Assembly: GCA_003154195.1 (NCBI GenBank) | Contig: PMCS01000022.1 | Coordinates: 1 to 34,103, forward strand | Direction: 5' to 3' | Length of the DNA: 34,103 nucleotides | From: Candidatus Omnitrophota bacterium | GTDB lineage: Bacteria > Omnitrophota > Gorgyraeia > Duberdicusellales > 4484-171 | Position numbers and translations under genes: made by a program | Notes under the pieces: generated by a model | Told to the model about the DNA's origin: nothing | What the model saw: the letters and a program-made list of their open reading frames with translations, nothing else | Database searches by the model: none | In this document: positions 7,814 to 14,079 of the stretch, piece after piece | Position numbering within the stretch: position 1 is the stretch's first letter | Layout: every line of letters begins with the position of its first letter

Positions 7814-9613
7814 TTACTCTACAGCCCCGGCCTGTTTTAGCAAGTTGACGATTTCGGTATGTCCCCTCTGCGTTGCCCACGTCAAGGCAGTTTTACCATC
7901 ATTATCTTTTGCGTTGACATCGACGCCTCTGGCCAGCAAAATCGTGACGGTTTCGACATGCCCGAATTGTACCGCGATCATTAAGGCTGTTTCGCCATTG
8001 TTATTTTTTGCGTCGATTCGAGCGCCATTGGCCAGCAGGGTGCTGATGATTTCTGTGCGGCCATTTTGTGCGGCTAATATCAAGGCGGTCCGGCCGCCTT
8101 GGTCTTTTGTGTTAACTTGGGCGCCCTTAGCCAGCAAAGCCGTGATGGTTTCGGTGCGTCCTGCGTAGCTAAATGATGCCCACATTAAGGCGGTCAAACC
8201 GGAGTTGTCTTTTGCGTTAACATCAGCACCCATGGCTAACAAAGTTTTAACGGCTTCAGTGCGGCCGCACTGCGCTGCTGTTATCAGGGCAGTCGAACCA
8301 TATTTAGTTTTTTCATTAATTTTAGCTCCCCTGGATAGCAGGGCCGTGACTGTTTCCGGGTGTCCGCCTTGTGCTGCTCGCATCAAGGCTGTTTCTCCAC
8401 TTTCATCCTTTGATTCTATTTCACAACCCTTGGCCAGCAAGGCTATGATTTTTTCTGTGTGCCCGTTTTGTGCCGCCTCAAATAATTCTTGATTTAAATC
8501 TTCCCGCGGGAAAACTTTAGCCCCTGATTTTTTTAGCAGGCGCACGATTTCGGTATGATTATTATCTTCCGCATACATTAAGGCGGTTGTGCCATTTTTA
8601 TTTTTCGCATTGATCTCAGCGCTCCTGGCTAGCAAATCTTTTATGACTTCAATATGCCCGTATTGTGCTGCGACCATTAAGGCTGTTATGCCATGGTTGG
8701 TTTTTGTATTAATTCCAGCTCCTTTGGCTAACAGGAGTTCGATGGTTTTAATGCTTCCGCCTTCCGTTGCGTGAATTAAGGCTGTCTCGCCGAAGTCGTT
8801 TTTTGTATTGATATCGGCGCCCTTGGCTAATAAGGTTTCCGCTATTTCAGCGCGTCCGTTATACGCTGCCCCCATCAGGGCGGTCCAGCCATTTTTAGCT
8901 TTCGCATTAACGTCGGCGCCTTTGGCCAGTAAGGCCGTGAAGATCTCGGTATATCCATTAGATGCCGCTTCTGTTAAGGCTCTGGCTCCGGCATTATTTT
9001 TTTCATTAACTTTAGCCCCTTTGTCCAATAAGAGCGTGGCGATTTCAATATTTCCGCTTCTTGCCGCCAAGGTTAAGGCGGTCCGGCCAGTTTTATCTTC
9101 GGCATTGATATCAGCGCCTTTGGCTAATAGGTTTTGGACTATTTCAAGGCTTCTGGACCTAAGAGTTATCTTCCAGTCATTGTCATGTTTTAAGGCGCCA
9201 TCTACGGTGGCTACGGTAAATGAGGGCATGTCGATTAGTTCGTGTACTGCCCACATCAGGGCGGTCCAGCCATTGTTATCTTTAGCATTAACGTCGGCGC
9301 CCATGTACAGTAATTCTTTGAAGGATTTAATATCTTTATTGAATGCCGCCCACATCAAAGCGGTGAGGCCATCATTAGTTCTTGCGTTGACGTCGGCATC
9401 CCCGGCCAGTAATAAGGTCATGGCCATTTTGGCGTCCCTGTTCTTTATTGCGCTGAGGAATATACGATCCGAATTTTTTGCGAGGGCCGTAAGCGAAGGC
9501 GATAACAATATAATAGATATAATTATGTTTCCTATGCTTCGGCTGTGAAAAAACAACCAAAAGAGAAATATGACAAACAGAATACTAAGGGTATTTAATA
9601 GCAGAAGGTTCAT
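7814..9613 (-). CDS. Membrane-anchored or exported ankyrin-repeat protein (16 repeats)
   Basis: This 599-residue protein starts with two hydrophobic stretches (residues 2-22 and about 28-45, ending SLTALA), which suggest a membrane anchor or a long signal peptide. About sixteen 33-residue ankyrin repeats fill the rest. The third carries an insertion of about 25 residues (PSFTVATVDGALKHDNDW region). Repeat nine ends with EIVRLLKKSGAKV and is followed by EDLNQELFEAAQNGHTE, which matches the mature start of the smaller ankyrin protein downstream. The protein therefore looks like two arrays joined end to end. No Shine-Dalgarno precedes the ATG; a TATAAT sits only 6 bases upstream, so translation may be leaderless. 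It may interact with host or envelope proteins, but no partner can be named. Confidence 0.8.
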   Translation of the reverse strand: MNLLLLNTLSILFVIFLFWLFFHSRSIGNIIISIILLSPSLTALAKNSDRIFLSAIKNRDAKMAMTLLLAGDADVNARTNDGLTALMWAAFNKDIKSFKELLYMGADVNAKDNNGWTALMWAVHELIDMPSFTVATVDGALKHDNDWKITLRSRSLEIVQNLLAKGADINAEDKTGRTALTLAARSGNIEIATLLLDKGAKVNEKNNAGARALTEAASNGYTEIFTALLAKGADVNAKAKNGWTALMGAAYNGRAEIAETLLAKGADINTKNDFGETALIHATEGGSIKTIELLLAKGAGINTKTNHGITALMVAAQYGHIEVIKDLLARSAEINAKNKNGTTALMYAEDNNHTEIVRLLKKSGAKVFPREDLNQELFEAAQNGHTEKIIALLAKGCEIESKDESGETALMRAAQGGHPETVTALLSRGAKINEKTKYGSTALITAAQCGRTEAVKTLLAMGADVNAKDNSGLTALMWASFSYAGRTETITALLAKGAQVNTKDQGGRTALILAAQNGRTEIISTLLANGARIDAKNNNGETALMIAVQFGHVETVTILLARGVDVNAKDNDGKTALTWATQRGHTEIVNLLKQAGAVE

Positions 9614-9894
9614 GAAGATATTATAGCATCAGGGTTGGATTTTTATAGTATTTTAAGCGGCGCTATTGTGCGGGGTGAATTGTAGCTCATATTGCGACTG
9701 AAGAATGCAAGACGGTATTTAACTTCTTGTCAAATAAAGAGTTATGAAACAAATACGGGAATTCATCTTTTTAGTCTTTATAAATATTTGTTTCATAACT
9801 ACCTCTATATCAATGGGTTGAATAGAAGGTTAATTTTAATTATCTTGTTAATTAATTCTGTAATGCAGAACCTGCCGAGTAAGCCAACAGTGAT
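9614..9894. other. AT-rich intergenic region with a 16-bp perfect inverted repeat
   Basis: No gene is supported here. The main structure is a perfect inverted repeat: arms AGTTATGAAACAAATA at 9740-9755 and its complement at 9785-9800, with a 29-base AT-rich spacer. No U-tract follows either side, so it does not look like a terminator. It could be the ends of a tiny non-autonomous element or a regulatory stem. The region is markedly AT-richer than the flanking genes. Confidence 0.5.
9620..9625 (-). promoter_or_regulatory. Possible -10 box placed for a leaderless ankyrin transcript
   Basis: A perfect TATAAT on the minus strand ends 6 bases before the ATG of the 599-residue ankyrin gene. The expected start of transcription would coincide with the start codon. 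No convincing -35 hexamer is seen (CTATAA at 17 bases), so this is weak. Confidence 0.3.
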
Positions 9895-10245
9895 TCACTT
9901 ACGCCATATGTGGACGGCTTCCTTTCCGCCATCGCTGCTTATCTTATATTTAATAACTAATTTATCGCCCTTGGACAAGTCCTTGAATTCAAGCCGCTGG
10001 CCGTCTTTTTCGATAATTGATTCTTCCCGTACGTAGAGAGTAACATCTTCATGGGTAGTGCTGGCCTCATCTTTATAACTTTTTAATACAACCATTGATG
10101 TATCGTAGTTGATTTCCTCGATCGTGCCTAAGATTTCTTCTTCACGTTGCGTAGAAGACTGGGCGTATTGGGCGTGAGCCGCGGGTAAAAAACCCACCAT
10201 CGATAGCGCAATAATCGGTATTAATAATAAGGTTTTTAGTCTCAT
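9895..10245 (-). CDS. Small secreted protein, possible DUF5666/OB-like fold
   Basis: This 116-residue protein has a clear signal peptide: MRLK, a hydrophobic core LLLIPIIALSMVGFL, and a cleavage site after PAAHA. The mature domain of about 90 residues reads ILGTIEEINYDTSMVVLKS...VTLYVREESIIE...FKDLSKGDKLVIKY. This resembles small periplasmic beta-barrel domains of the DUF5666 type, where a G-x-I/V-x-x-I opening strand and a L-x-x-G-D-x-V/L-x-V motif recur. The assignment is by pattern only. No function is assigned. The ATG lacks a well-placed Shine-Dalgarno; a GGAGG lies 16 bases upstream. It is the first gene after the superoperon terminator and may share a transcript with the ankyrin genes. 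Confidence 0.7.
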   Translation of the reverse strand: MRLKTLLLIPIIALSMVGFLPAAHAQYAQSSTQREEEILGTIEEINYDTSMVVLKSYKDEASTTHEDVTLYVREESIIEKDGQRLEFKDLSKGDKLVIKYKISSDGGKEAVHIWRK

Positions 10246-10311
10246 ATTTTTTTAATCATAGCCTCCATTAAACAAAAATTATAGACAATTGTTTCTACTC
10301 CCCGATATCTG

Positions 10312-10340
10312 TTTATAGCACATTCCCCGGAGAAAGTAAA
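10312..10340 (-). promoter_or_regulatory. Predicted promoter for the small secreted protein
   Basis: On the minus strand TTTACT (10335-10340) and an extended -10, TGC followed by TATAAA (10312-10317), are separated by 17 bases. It lies just downstream of the terminator-like hairpin at 10352-10397 and about 65 bases before the gene. Confidence 0.4.
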
Positions 10341-10351
10341 TGCAAAAGTTA

Positions 10352-10397
10352 TAAAATAAAAAAGGAAAACCAAGGGGATAGCTCACCCTCTCCCCTT
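10352..10397 (-). terminator. Probable Rho-independent terminator
   Basis: On the minus strand a 7-bp stem AAGGGGA...TCCCCTT (10391-10397 with 10372-10378) is followed by GGTTTTCCTTTTTTATTTT. It follows the remnant toxin reading frame and precedes the promoter of the secreted-protein gene. Confidence 0.5.
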
Positions 10398-10414
10398 TGT
10401 GTTTATGTTATTCT

Positions 10415-10549
10415 TTATTCATAATGCGTCCACATTCGTATGATCTTTATGGTGTGCGTTTCTTTAATAATCTGATAAACAAGACGGAAATCAAAGGGCG
10501 CTGGCCCCTTTATCCAGCGAGCAAGCGCATTTATCGGGTTACCCAAAAT
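10415..10549 (-). pseudogene. C-terminal remnant of a RelE/ParE-type toxin
   Basis: An open stretch of 44 codons ends NALARWIKGPAPFDFRLVYQ and then IIKETHTIKIIRMWTHYE before the TAA stop. The pattern of a basic loop, F-x-x-R-L-V-Y-Q-I, a charged turn, and a final strand with W-T-H-Y-E fits the C-terminal half of RelE/ParE-superfamily toxins. The frame is closed upstream by a TAG at 10550-10552, and no start codon, N-terminal half or antitoxin gene is present. I infer a decayed toxin-antitoxin locus left between the superoperon terminator and the ankyrin region. Confidence 0.45.
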
Positions 10550-10582
10550 CTAAAGTCGCGCTTCGTCACGATTGCCTGAAAT

Positions 10583-10628
10583 AAAAAAACCCAACAAAAT
10601 CAAAGTTAACTTGACTCTGTTGGGTTTT
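10583..10628 (-). terminator. Rho-independent terminator downstream of the superoperon
   Basis: On the minus strand an 11-bp perfect stem (AAAACCCAACA with TGTTGGGTTTT; 10618-10628 pairing with 10586-10596) is followed by TTTTTTTAT. The loop contains AGTTAACT. The orientation fits termination of transcription coming from rpoA about 220 bases upstream. Confidence 0.8.
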
Positions 10629-10687
10629 AGTGTTGGCTGACTTTGCCTCATCCAGCGCTAATTTTACTACGTAAACTTAGCGCTGGA
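10629..10687. repeat. Partial TAATGAG-type unit and nested hairpin
   Basis: A stem TCCAGCGCTAA/TTAGCGCTGGA (10651-10687) encloses a smaller hairpin TTTAC-TAC-GTAAA. It is preceded by GGCTGACTTTGCCTCAT, which looks like the end of another TAATGAG-type repeat. It forms the distal part of a chain of alternating repeats and hairpins that continues to the rpoA stop codon. No gene is seen in 10629-10845. Confidence 0.6.
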
Positions 10688-10747
10688 TAATTCGACTACC
10701 GTCTCACGGCGCATGCTTTGCATGCGCCGTTCGGCGAAGTCTCATTA
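10688..10747. repeat. TAATGAG/CCGAATTA-type palindromic repeat, copy 2
   Basis: This 60-base unit has the family ends TAATTCGACTACCGTCTC and TTCGGCGAAGTCTCATTA. In the centre is an 11-bp perfect stem (ACGGCGCATGC-TTT-GCATGCGCCGT, 10706-10730), which replaces the short centre of copy 1. Compare 4893-4934 and 10790-10848. Confidence 0.75.
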
Positions 10748-10789
10748 CCCATAATCTGAGGTTACGCTTCGCGCTCCCACGATTCTGGG

Positions 10790-10848
10790 TAATTCGGCTG
10801 CCACCTCGCTCAGCGCCCTTCGGGCTTGAGCTCGGTGAAGCCTCATTA
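10790..10848. repeat. TAATGAG/CCGAATTA-type palindromic repeat, copy 3, overlapping the rpoA stop
   Basis: This 59-base unit has ends TAATTCGGCTGCCACCTC and CTCGGTGAAGCCTCATTA around an imperfect stem centred on GCGCCCTTCGGGC. Its terminal TAA on the minus strand is the rpoA stop codon (10846-10848). Between copies 2 and 3 (10748-10789) lies a further imperfect stem, TTACCCATAATC against GATTCTGGGTAA. Confidence 0.75.
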
Positions 10849-11832
10849 AATCATCTCAAGTTTTTTCCGATCGAACTTCATCCCGAACGAAAGCCCCATG
10901 GTCTTCAGCAACCCGGACACTTCGGTCAATGATTTCTTGCCGAAATTCCTGTAGGAAAGCATTTCTGCTTCGGTTTTTTCTACCAGGTCGGCGAGGCCTT
11001 TGATGTTGCCTTCCCGCAGGCAGTTGGCGCTTCTTACGGACAATTCCAATTCGGAAATCGGAATTTTAAGTTTTTCATAGAAGGCCGCTTCTTCCGGCGT
11101 CAATTCTTCGACTTCTTCTTCGGGGATCTCTCCCAGGGTGAAAAATAATTCCAGATGTTTGCTTAATACTTTCGCCGCGTAGATAAGAGCTTCTTTGGGC
11201 TCGATGCTGGCGTTGGTAAAAATCTCTACAATAAGTTTATCGTAATCGGTACGTTTGCCGACGCGGGTATTCTCTACCTTAAACGCTACTTTTTTGACCG
11301 GGGTAAAGATCGAATCGATAGCAATCACACCGATGGGCATATCTTCGCGCTTGTTGAACTCGGAAGATACAAATCCCCGGCCCCGGCCTACCTCCATCTC
11401 TACATTGAACTTAGCCTTAGGGCTGGTTAGAGTGGCGATGAGCATATCGGGATTTATGACATCAATCGTTTCGTCGGTTATAATATCTTTGGCTTTTACT
11501 TCTTTGATGCCTTCGGCTTTTATATATATTTTCTTCGGCGATTTGGAATAGGAGCGCAAAACGATGTTTTTGATATTAAGGACGATTTCCGTGATATCTT
11601 CTTTAACTCCCTCAACGGTAGTGAATTCATGGGAAGCGCCGTCGATCTTAATCGACGTGACCGCCGTTCCTTCAATGGAAGAAAGTAATACCCTCCTTAA
11701 AGCATTTCCTATGGTGACGCCATAGCTTCTTTCCAGGGGCTCGGCGACAAATTTTCCGTAAGTGGGGCTATAGGTTTCTTGTTCTACGATTATTTTTTTT
11801 GGAAACTGAAAATCCCGCCACGTTATTCCCAT
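10846..11832 (-). CDS. rpoA: DNA-directed RNA polymerase alpha subunit
   Basis: This 328-residue protein nucleates RNA polymerase assembly. The N-terminal domain shows EPLERSYGVTIGNALRRVLL and the VTSIKIDGASHEFTTVEGVKED segment used for dimerisation and beta/beta' binding. After a Glu-rich linker, the C-terminal domain (SELELSVRSANCLREGNIKG) contains LSYRNFGKKSLTE, the UP-element and activator-binding surface. The ATG follows a strong AAGGAGGA. It is the last gene of the superoperon here; L17 does not follow, and a palindromic repeat supplies the stop codon. A TTGGTGCC-type repeat separates it from rpsD. Confidence 0.98.
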   Translation of the reverse strand: MGITWRDFQFPKKIIVEQETYSPTYGKFVAEPLERSYGVTIGNALRRVLLSSIEGTAVTSIKIDGASHEFTTVEGVKEDITEIVLNIKNIVLRSYSKSPKKIYIKAEGIKEVKAKDIITDETIDVINPDMLIATLTSPKAKFNVEMEVGRGRGFVSSEFNKREDMPIGVIAIDSIFTPVKKVAFKVENTRVGKRTDYDKLIVEIFTNASIEPKEALIYAAKVLSKHLELFFTLGEIPEEEVEELTPEEAAFYEKLKIPISELELSVRSANCLREGNIKGLADLVEKTEAEMLSYRNFGKKSLTEVSGLLKTMGLSFGMKFDRKKLEMI

Positions 11833-11850
11833 TTTTCGTCCTCCTTAAAT

Positions 11851-11950
11851 AAAAACCTAAAACTTACCACTAAGACACAAAGGGCTCAAAAAAAAACGAT
11901 TTATTTGTATCCTCAGTGTTCTTGGTGCCTTGGTGGTTAATATTTTGGTT
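11851..11950. repeat. TTGGTGCCTTGGTGG-type inverted repeat, copy 1
   Basis: A 100-base imperfect palindrome with ends AAAACCTAAAACTTACCAC and TTGGTGGTTAATATTTTGGTT lies between rpsD and rpoA. The inner arms ACTAAGACACAAAGG and CCTCAGTGTTCTTGGTGCC pair partly around an AT-rich loop. A second copy is at 20597-20721 with the same orientation relative to transcription. It ends 18 bases before the rpoA ATG, sparing the Shine-Dalgarno. Confidence 0.85.
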
Positions 11951-11958
11951 ATGTTTCT

Positions 11959-11982
11959 TTTTCGCTTTTAAATGAGCGAAAA
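11959..11982. other. Short hairpin downstream of rpsD
   Basis: An 8-bp stem TTTTCGCT with AGCGAAAA (11959-11966 and 11975-11982) and an 8-base loop directly abuts the rpsD stop codon at 11983. On the transcribed strand it is followed by GAAACATAACC, so it is not a clear terminator. Confidence 0.45.
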
Positions 11983-12612
11983 TTATTTAGAATAAAGTTC
12001 TACGATGAGCTGTTCGTTGACCTGAGCCGAGATATCTTCTCTTTCCGGAAGGCGTAAAAGCTTCACCTTCAAATTATCTTTATCGATTTCCAGCCAGGGA
12101 GCCAAACCGCGTTCCTTGGATGATTTTTCAATGATCCCTTTAATGGTTTCTCTTAATTTATCCGTTGTTTTTATTTCTATCGAATCACCGTTTTTTATTA
12201 AATAGGAAGGGATGTCGACGCGTTTGCCGTTTATAAAGATAAAACCATGGCGCACGAATTGCCTCGCCTGGCCGCGCGAAGATGCCAGCAGGGCCCGGTA
12301 GATGACATTATCCAGCCGCCGTTCCAGTAATTGCATCAGGGTGCGGCCGGTAACTCCTTTGGATTTCGTAGCGTCGTCGAAAAATCTCCGGAATTGTTTT
12401 TCAAGAATTCCGTACGTCCGTTTTACTTTTTGTTTTTCTCGCAACTGTAAAGCGTAGTAGGATTGCTTGGAGCTGACTCTGGTATGCATCCCCGGTATGG
12501 TAGGCCTTTTGGTCATTGTACATTTTTCCGCGGCACATTTAGACCCTTTAATGAAAAGCTTTACTCCTTCCTTGCGGCACAGTCTGCATTTCGGTCCGGT
12601 ATATCTTCCCAT
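11983..12612 (-). CDS. rpsD: 30S ribosomal protein S4
   Basis: This 209-residue primary 16S rRNA-binding protein initiates small-subunit assembly and in E. coli represses the alpha operon. The N-terminus MGRYTGPKCRLCRKEG continues with Cys26 and Cys31 (GSKCAAEKC), giving a four-cysteine zinc-binding form. The S4 RNA-binding domain RRLDNVIYRALLASSRGQAR and the FVRHGFIFINGKRVDIPSY segment follow. AGGAA precedes the ATG. A GATGATC repeat separates it from rpsK upstream. Confidence 0.98.
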   Translation of the reverse strand: MGRYTGPKCRLCRKEGVKLFIKGSKCAAEKCTMTKRPTIPGMHTRVSSKQSYYALQLREKQKVKRTYGILEKQFRRFFDDATKSKGVTGRTLMQLLERRLDNVIYRALLASSRGQARQFVRHGFIFINGKRVDIPSYLIKNGDSIEIKTTDKLRETIKGIIEKSSKERGLAPWLEIDKDNLKVKLLRLPEREDISAQVNEQLIVELYSK

Positions 12613-12630
12613 ATTTTTTTCCTTTTTTTA

Positions 12631-12722
12631 AGCACAGATGATCACAGATTAGAAGATGCTGATGATCACAGATAGGAATCAGCGATCATCTGTTGACTTT
12701 AAATCAGCGATCATCAGCGACT
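12631..12722. repeat. GATGATC-family intergenic repeat, copy B
   Basis: A full-length copy of about 92 bases lies between rpsK and rpsD. One arm is CACAGATGATCACAGATTAG followed by a second GATGATCACAGAT; the other arm has two ATCAGCGATCATC units. It reaches the rpsK stop codon (TAG at 12721-12723) and ends 18 bases before the rpsD ATG. It has the same orientation as the copies at 13559 and 19421. Confidence 0.88.
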
Positions 12723-13116
12723 ATACCCGGCGTTTCTTACGCGGGCGGCATCCGTTATGCGGCGAAGGCGTAACGTCTTTGACTCGCTTTACGCTTAATC
12801 CCGCCGCCTGCAAAGAGCGTATCGCCCCTTCTCTTCCCGGCCCGGGGCCTTTAACTAAAACCTCGATATCGGTTATCCCTAATTCTTTGGCTTTCTTGGC
12901 GGCGGTGGACGCGGCAATCTGCGCGGCATAAGGCGTAGATTTTTTTGTCCCCTTAAACCCTACGCTGCCGCCGGAAGACCAAACGATGACATTTCCCTGC
13001 GGATCGGTGATCGTTACCAGCGTATTGTTAAAACTTGCCTTTATGTGGGCGATGCCCAGATGAGAGGTTAGATGTATTTTCTTTTTTTTATCTTTTCTTT
13101 TTTTCTGTTCAATCAT
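12721..13116 (-). CDS. rpsK: 30S ribosomal protein S11
   Basis: This 131-residue protein of the 30S platform helps select the correct codon-anticodon pair. Hallmarks are [61 protein letters not shown] and the basic C-terminus [22 protein letters not shown] Shine-Dalgarno precedes the ATG, directly after a perfect hairpin at 13128-13152. It is downstream of rpsM in normal spc-alpha order. Confidence 0.98.
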   Translation of the reverse strand: MIEQKKRKDKKKKIHLTSHLGIAHIKASFNNTLVTITDPQGNVIVWSSGGSVGFKGTKKSTPYAAQIAASTAAKKAKELGITDIEVLVKGPGPGREGAIRSLQAAGLSVKRVKDVTPSPHNGCRPRKKRRV

Positions 13117-13127
13117 TTTCCACTCCC

Positions 13128-13152
13128 TATTTTTTTACTTCGTAAAAAAATA
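13128..13152. other. TTTTTTAC-NNN-GTAAAAAA hairpin upstream of rpsK
   Basis: A perfect 11-bp stem (TATTTTTTTAC with GTAAAAAAATA) with a 3-base loop lies in the spacer between rpsM and rpsK, just before the rpsK Shine-Dalgarno. The same core occurs upstream of adk (15451-15477) and rpsJ (26802-26834). Confidence 0.75.
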
Positions 13153-13164
13153 ACCTACTTTCAA

Positions 13165-13536
13165 TTATTTCTTTTTTAACCCACCGACTCTGGGCTTGGG
13201 CCCTTTACGGGTACGCGCGTTGCATCGGGTGCGCTGTCCCCTGGTCGGTAAACCTTTCTTATGCCGCGAACCGCGGTAAGAACCAATATCGATGAGGCGG
13301 CGTATATTTTGCGTAACTTCGCGCCTTAGTTCGCCTTCAACCTTGTAGTTATTCTGAGTGTAGGTGACTAAACGCGATATTTCATCTTCCGTCAATTGCG
13401 CGGCCTTTTTTTCGCCGTCAACTTTAGTCTCCGACAATATTTTCACTACATTCGTCTGGCCTATCCCATAAATGTACTGCAGGGCGATTTTTACTTTTTT
13501 TTCTTTGGGTATATCGACGCCTAAAAGTCTGGGCAT
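13165..13536 (-). CDS. rpsM: 30S ribosomal protein S13
   Basis: This 123-residue protein of the 30S head contacts the P-site tRNA and L5 (bridge B1b). It shows LGVDIPKEKKVKIALQYIYG with a helix-turn-helix region, the RRLIDIGSYRGSRHKKGLP motif, GQRTRCNARTRKGP and a basic C-terminus ending GLKKK. A GGAG-containing Shine-Dalgarno lies before the ATG. A GATGATC repeat separates it from rpmJ upstream. Confidence 0.98.
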   Translation of the reverse strand: MPRLLGVDIPKEKKVKIALQYIYGIGQTNVVKILSETKVDGEKKAAQLTEDEISRLVTYTQNNYKVEGELRREVTQNIRRLIDIGSYRGSRHKKGLPTRGQRTRCNARTRKGPKPRVGGLKKK

Positions 13537-13558
13537 TTTTTATCTCCTTATTAAAGGG

Positions 13559-13650
13559 CTGATGATCACCGATTAGAGGATGCAAATGATCACTGATAAA
13601 TATCCGCGATCATCAGTTGATTCTCAATCAGCGTTCATCTGTGTTTATCA
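13559..13650. repeat. GATGATC-family intergenic repeat, copy C, overlapping the rpmJ stop
   Basis: A full-length copy of about 92 bases lies between rpmJ and rpsM. One arm is CTGATGATCACCGATTAGAG plus AATGATCACTGATAA; the other is CGATCATCAGTTGA and CAGCGTTCATCTGTG. The rpmJ TGA stop (13648-13650) lies inside the repeat's terminal TGATAAACACAGATG sequence. The other edge is 22 bases from the rpsM ATG. Confidence 0.88.
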
Positions 13651-13761
13651 GCCTTGGCGTTGTTTATGTTTAACGTTTTTACAAATAACCCGCACTACGC
13701 CTTTGCGTCTCACAATCTTACACTTATCGCAGATTCTTTTTACCGAAGATTTTACTTTCAT
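13648..13761 (-). CDS. rpmJ: 50S ribosomal protein L36 (zinc-binding form)
   Basis: This 37-residue protein starts [20 protein letters not shown] and ends [13 protein letters not shown]. Cys11, Cys14, Cys27 and His32 form the C3H zinc site of the classical L36. It binds 23S rRNA near the L7/L12 stalk base. The gene lies between infA and rpsM, its normal spc-operon position. AGAGAA precedes the ATG. Its stop codon is contributed by, or shared with, an adjacent repeat. Confidence 0.96.
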   Translation of the reverse strand: MKVKSSVKRICDKCKIVRRKGVVRVICKNVKHKQRQG

Positions 13762-13780
13762 AAGATTTCTCTATTATAAA

Positions 13781-13999
13781 TTACTTATATCTATACGTTA
13801 TTCTCCCCCGCGCCAAATCGTAAGGAGAAAGTTCGACTTTTACCTTATCGCCCGGTAAAATACGAATAAAATTCATGCGCATTTTGCCGGCGACATGGGC
13901 CAGGATCACCGGCCCGTTGTTCTCCAGTTTAACCTTAAACATCGCGTTGGGTAACGCTTCCGATATCTCCCCTTCGACTTCGATTAATTCTTCTTTCAT
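13781..13999 (-). CDS. infA: Translation initiation factor IF-1
   Basis: This 72-residue OB-fold protein occupies the ribosomal A site during initiation. It reads [20 protein letters not shown], followed by [40 protein letters not shown] and [10 protein letters not shown], the full family sequence at its usual length. The frame is open upstream to 14095, but those codons come from a GATGATC repeat and overlap the map stop, so the internal ATG at 13999 is the true start. Only a weak AGCGAG lies upstream. It sits between map and rpmJ as in many spc operons. Confidence 0.97.
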   Translation of the reverse strand: MKEELIEVEGEISEALPNAMFKVKLENNGPVILAHVAGKMRMNFIRILPGDKVKVELSPYDLARGRITYRYK

Positions 14000-14017
14000 A
14001 CTCGCTTCGCTCGTTCG

Positions 14018-14079
14018 CTGATGATCACAGATTAGAAGATGCTGATGATCGCGGATGAAACAATTATTATCCGCAGTTA
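14018..14079. repeat. GATGATC-family intergenic repeat, copy D
   Basis: A copy of about 60 bases between map and infA has GCTGATGATCACAGATTAG, then GATGCTGATGATCGCGGATGA and a short TTATTATCCGCAG end that meets the map stop codon (TAA at 14077-14079). Its other edge is 18 bases before the infA ATG. It appears to be one arm plus a truncated second arm. Confidence 0.85.

Noticed and set aside
8808-9548. Plus-strand open frame of 246 codons opposite the ankyrin array, and similar ones at 7115-7675 and 7845-8168
   Set aside because: They repeat with a 33-codon period because they mirror the ankyrin repeats on the other strand; this is an expected artefact.
9692-10036. Plus-strand open frame of 114 codons in the AT-rich spacer
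   Set aside because: It spans an inverted repeat and then overlaps the secreted-protein gene antisense; no family match or good ribosome-binding site.
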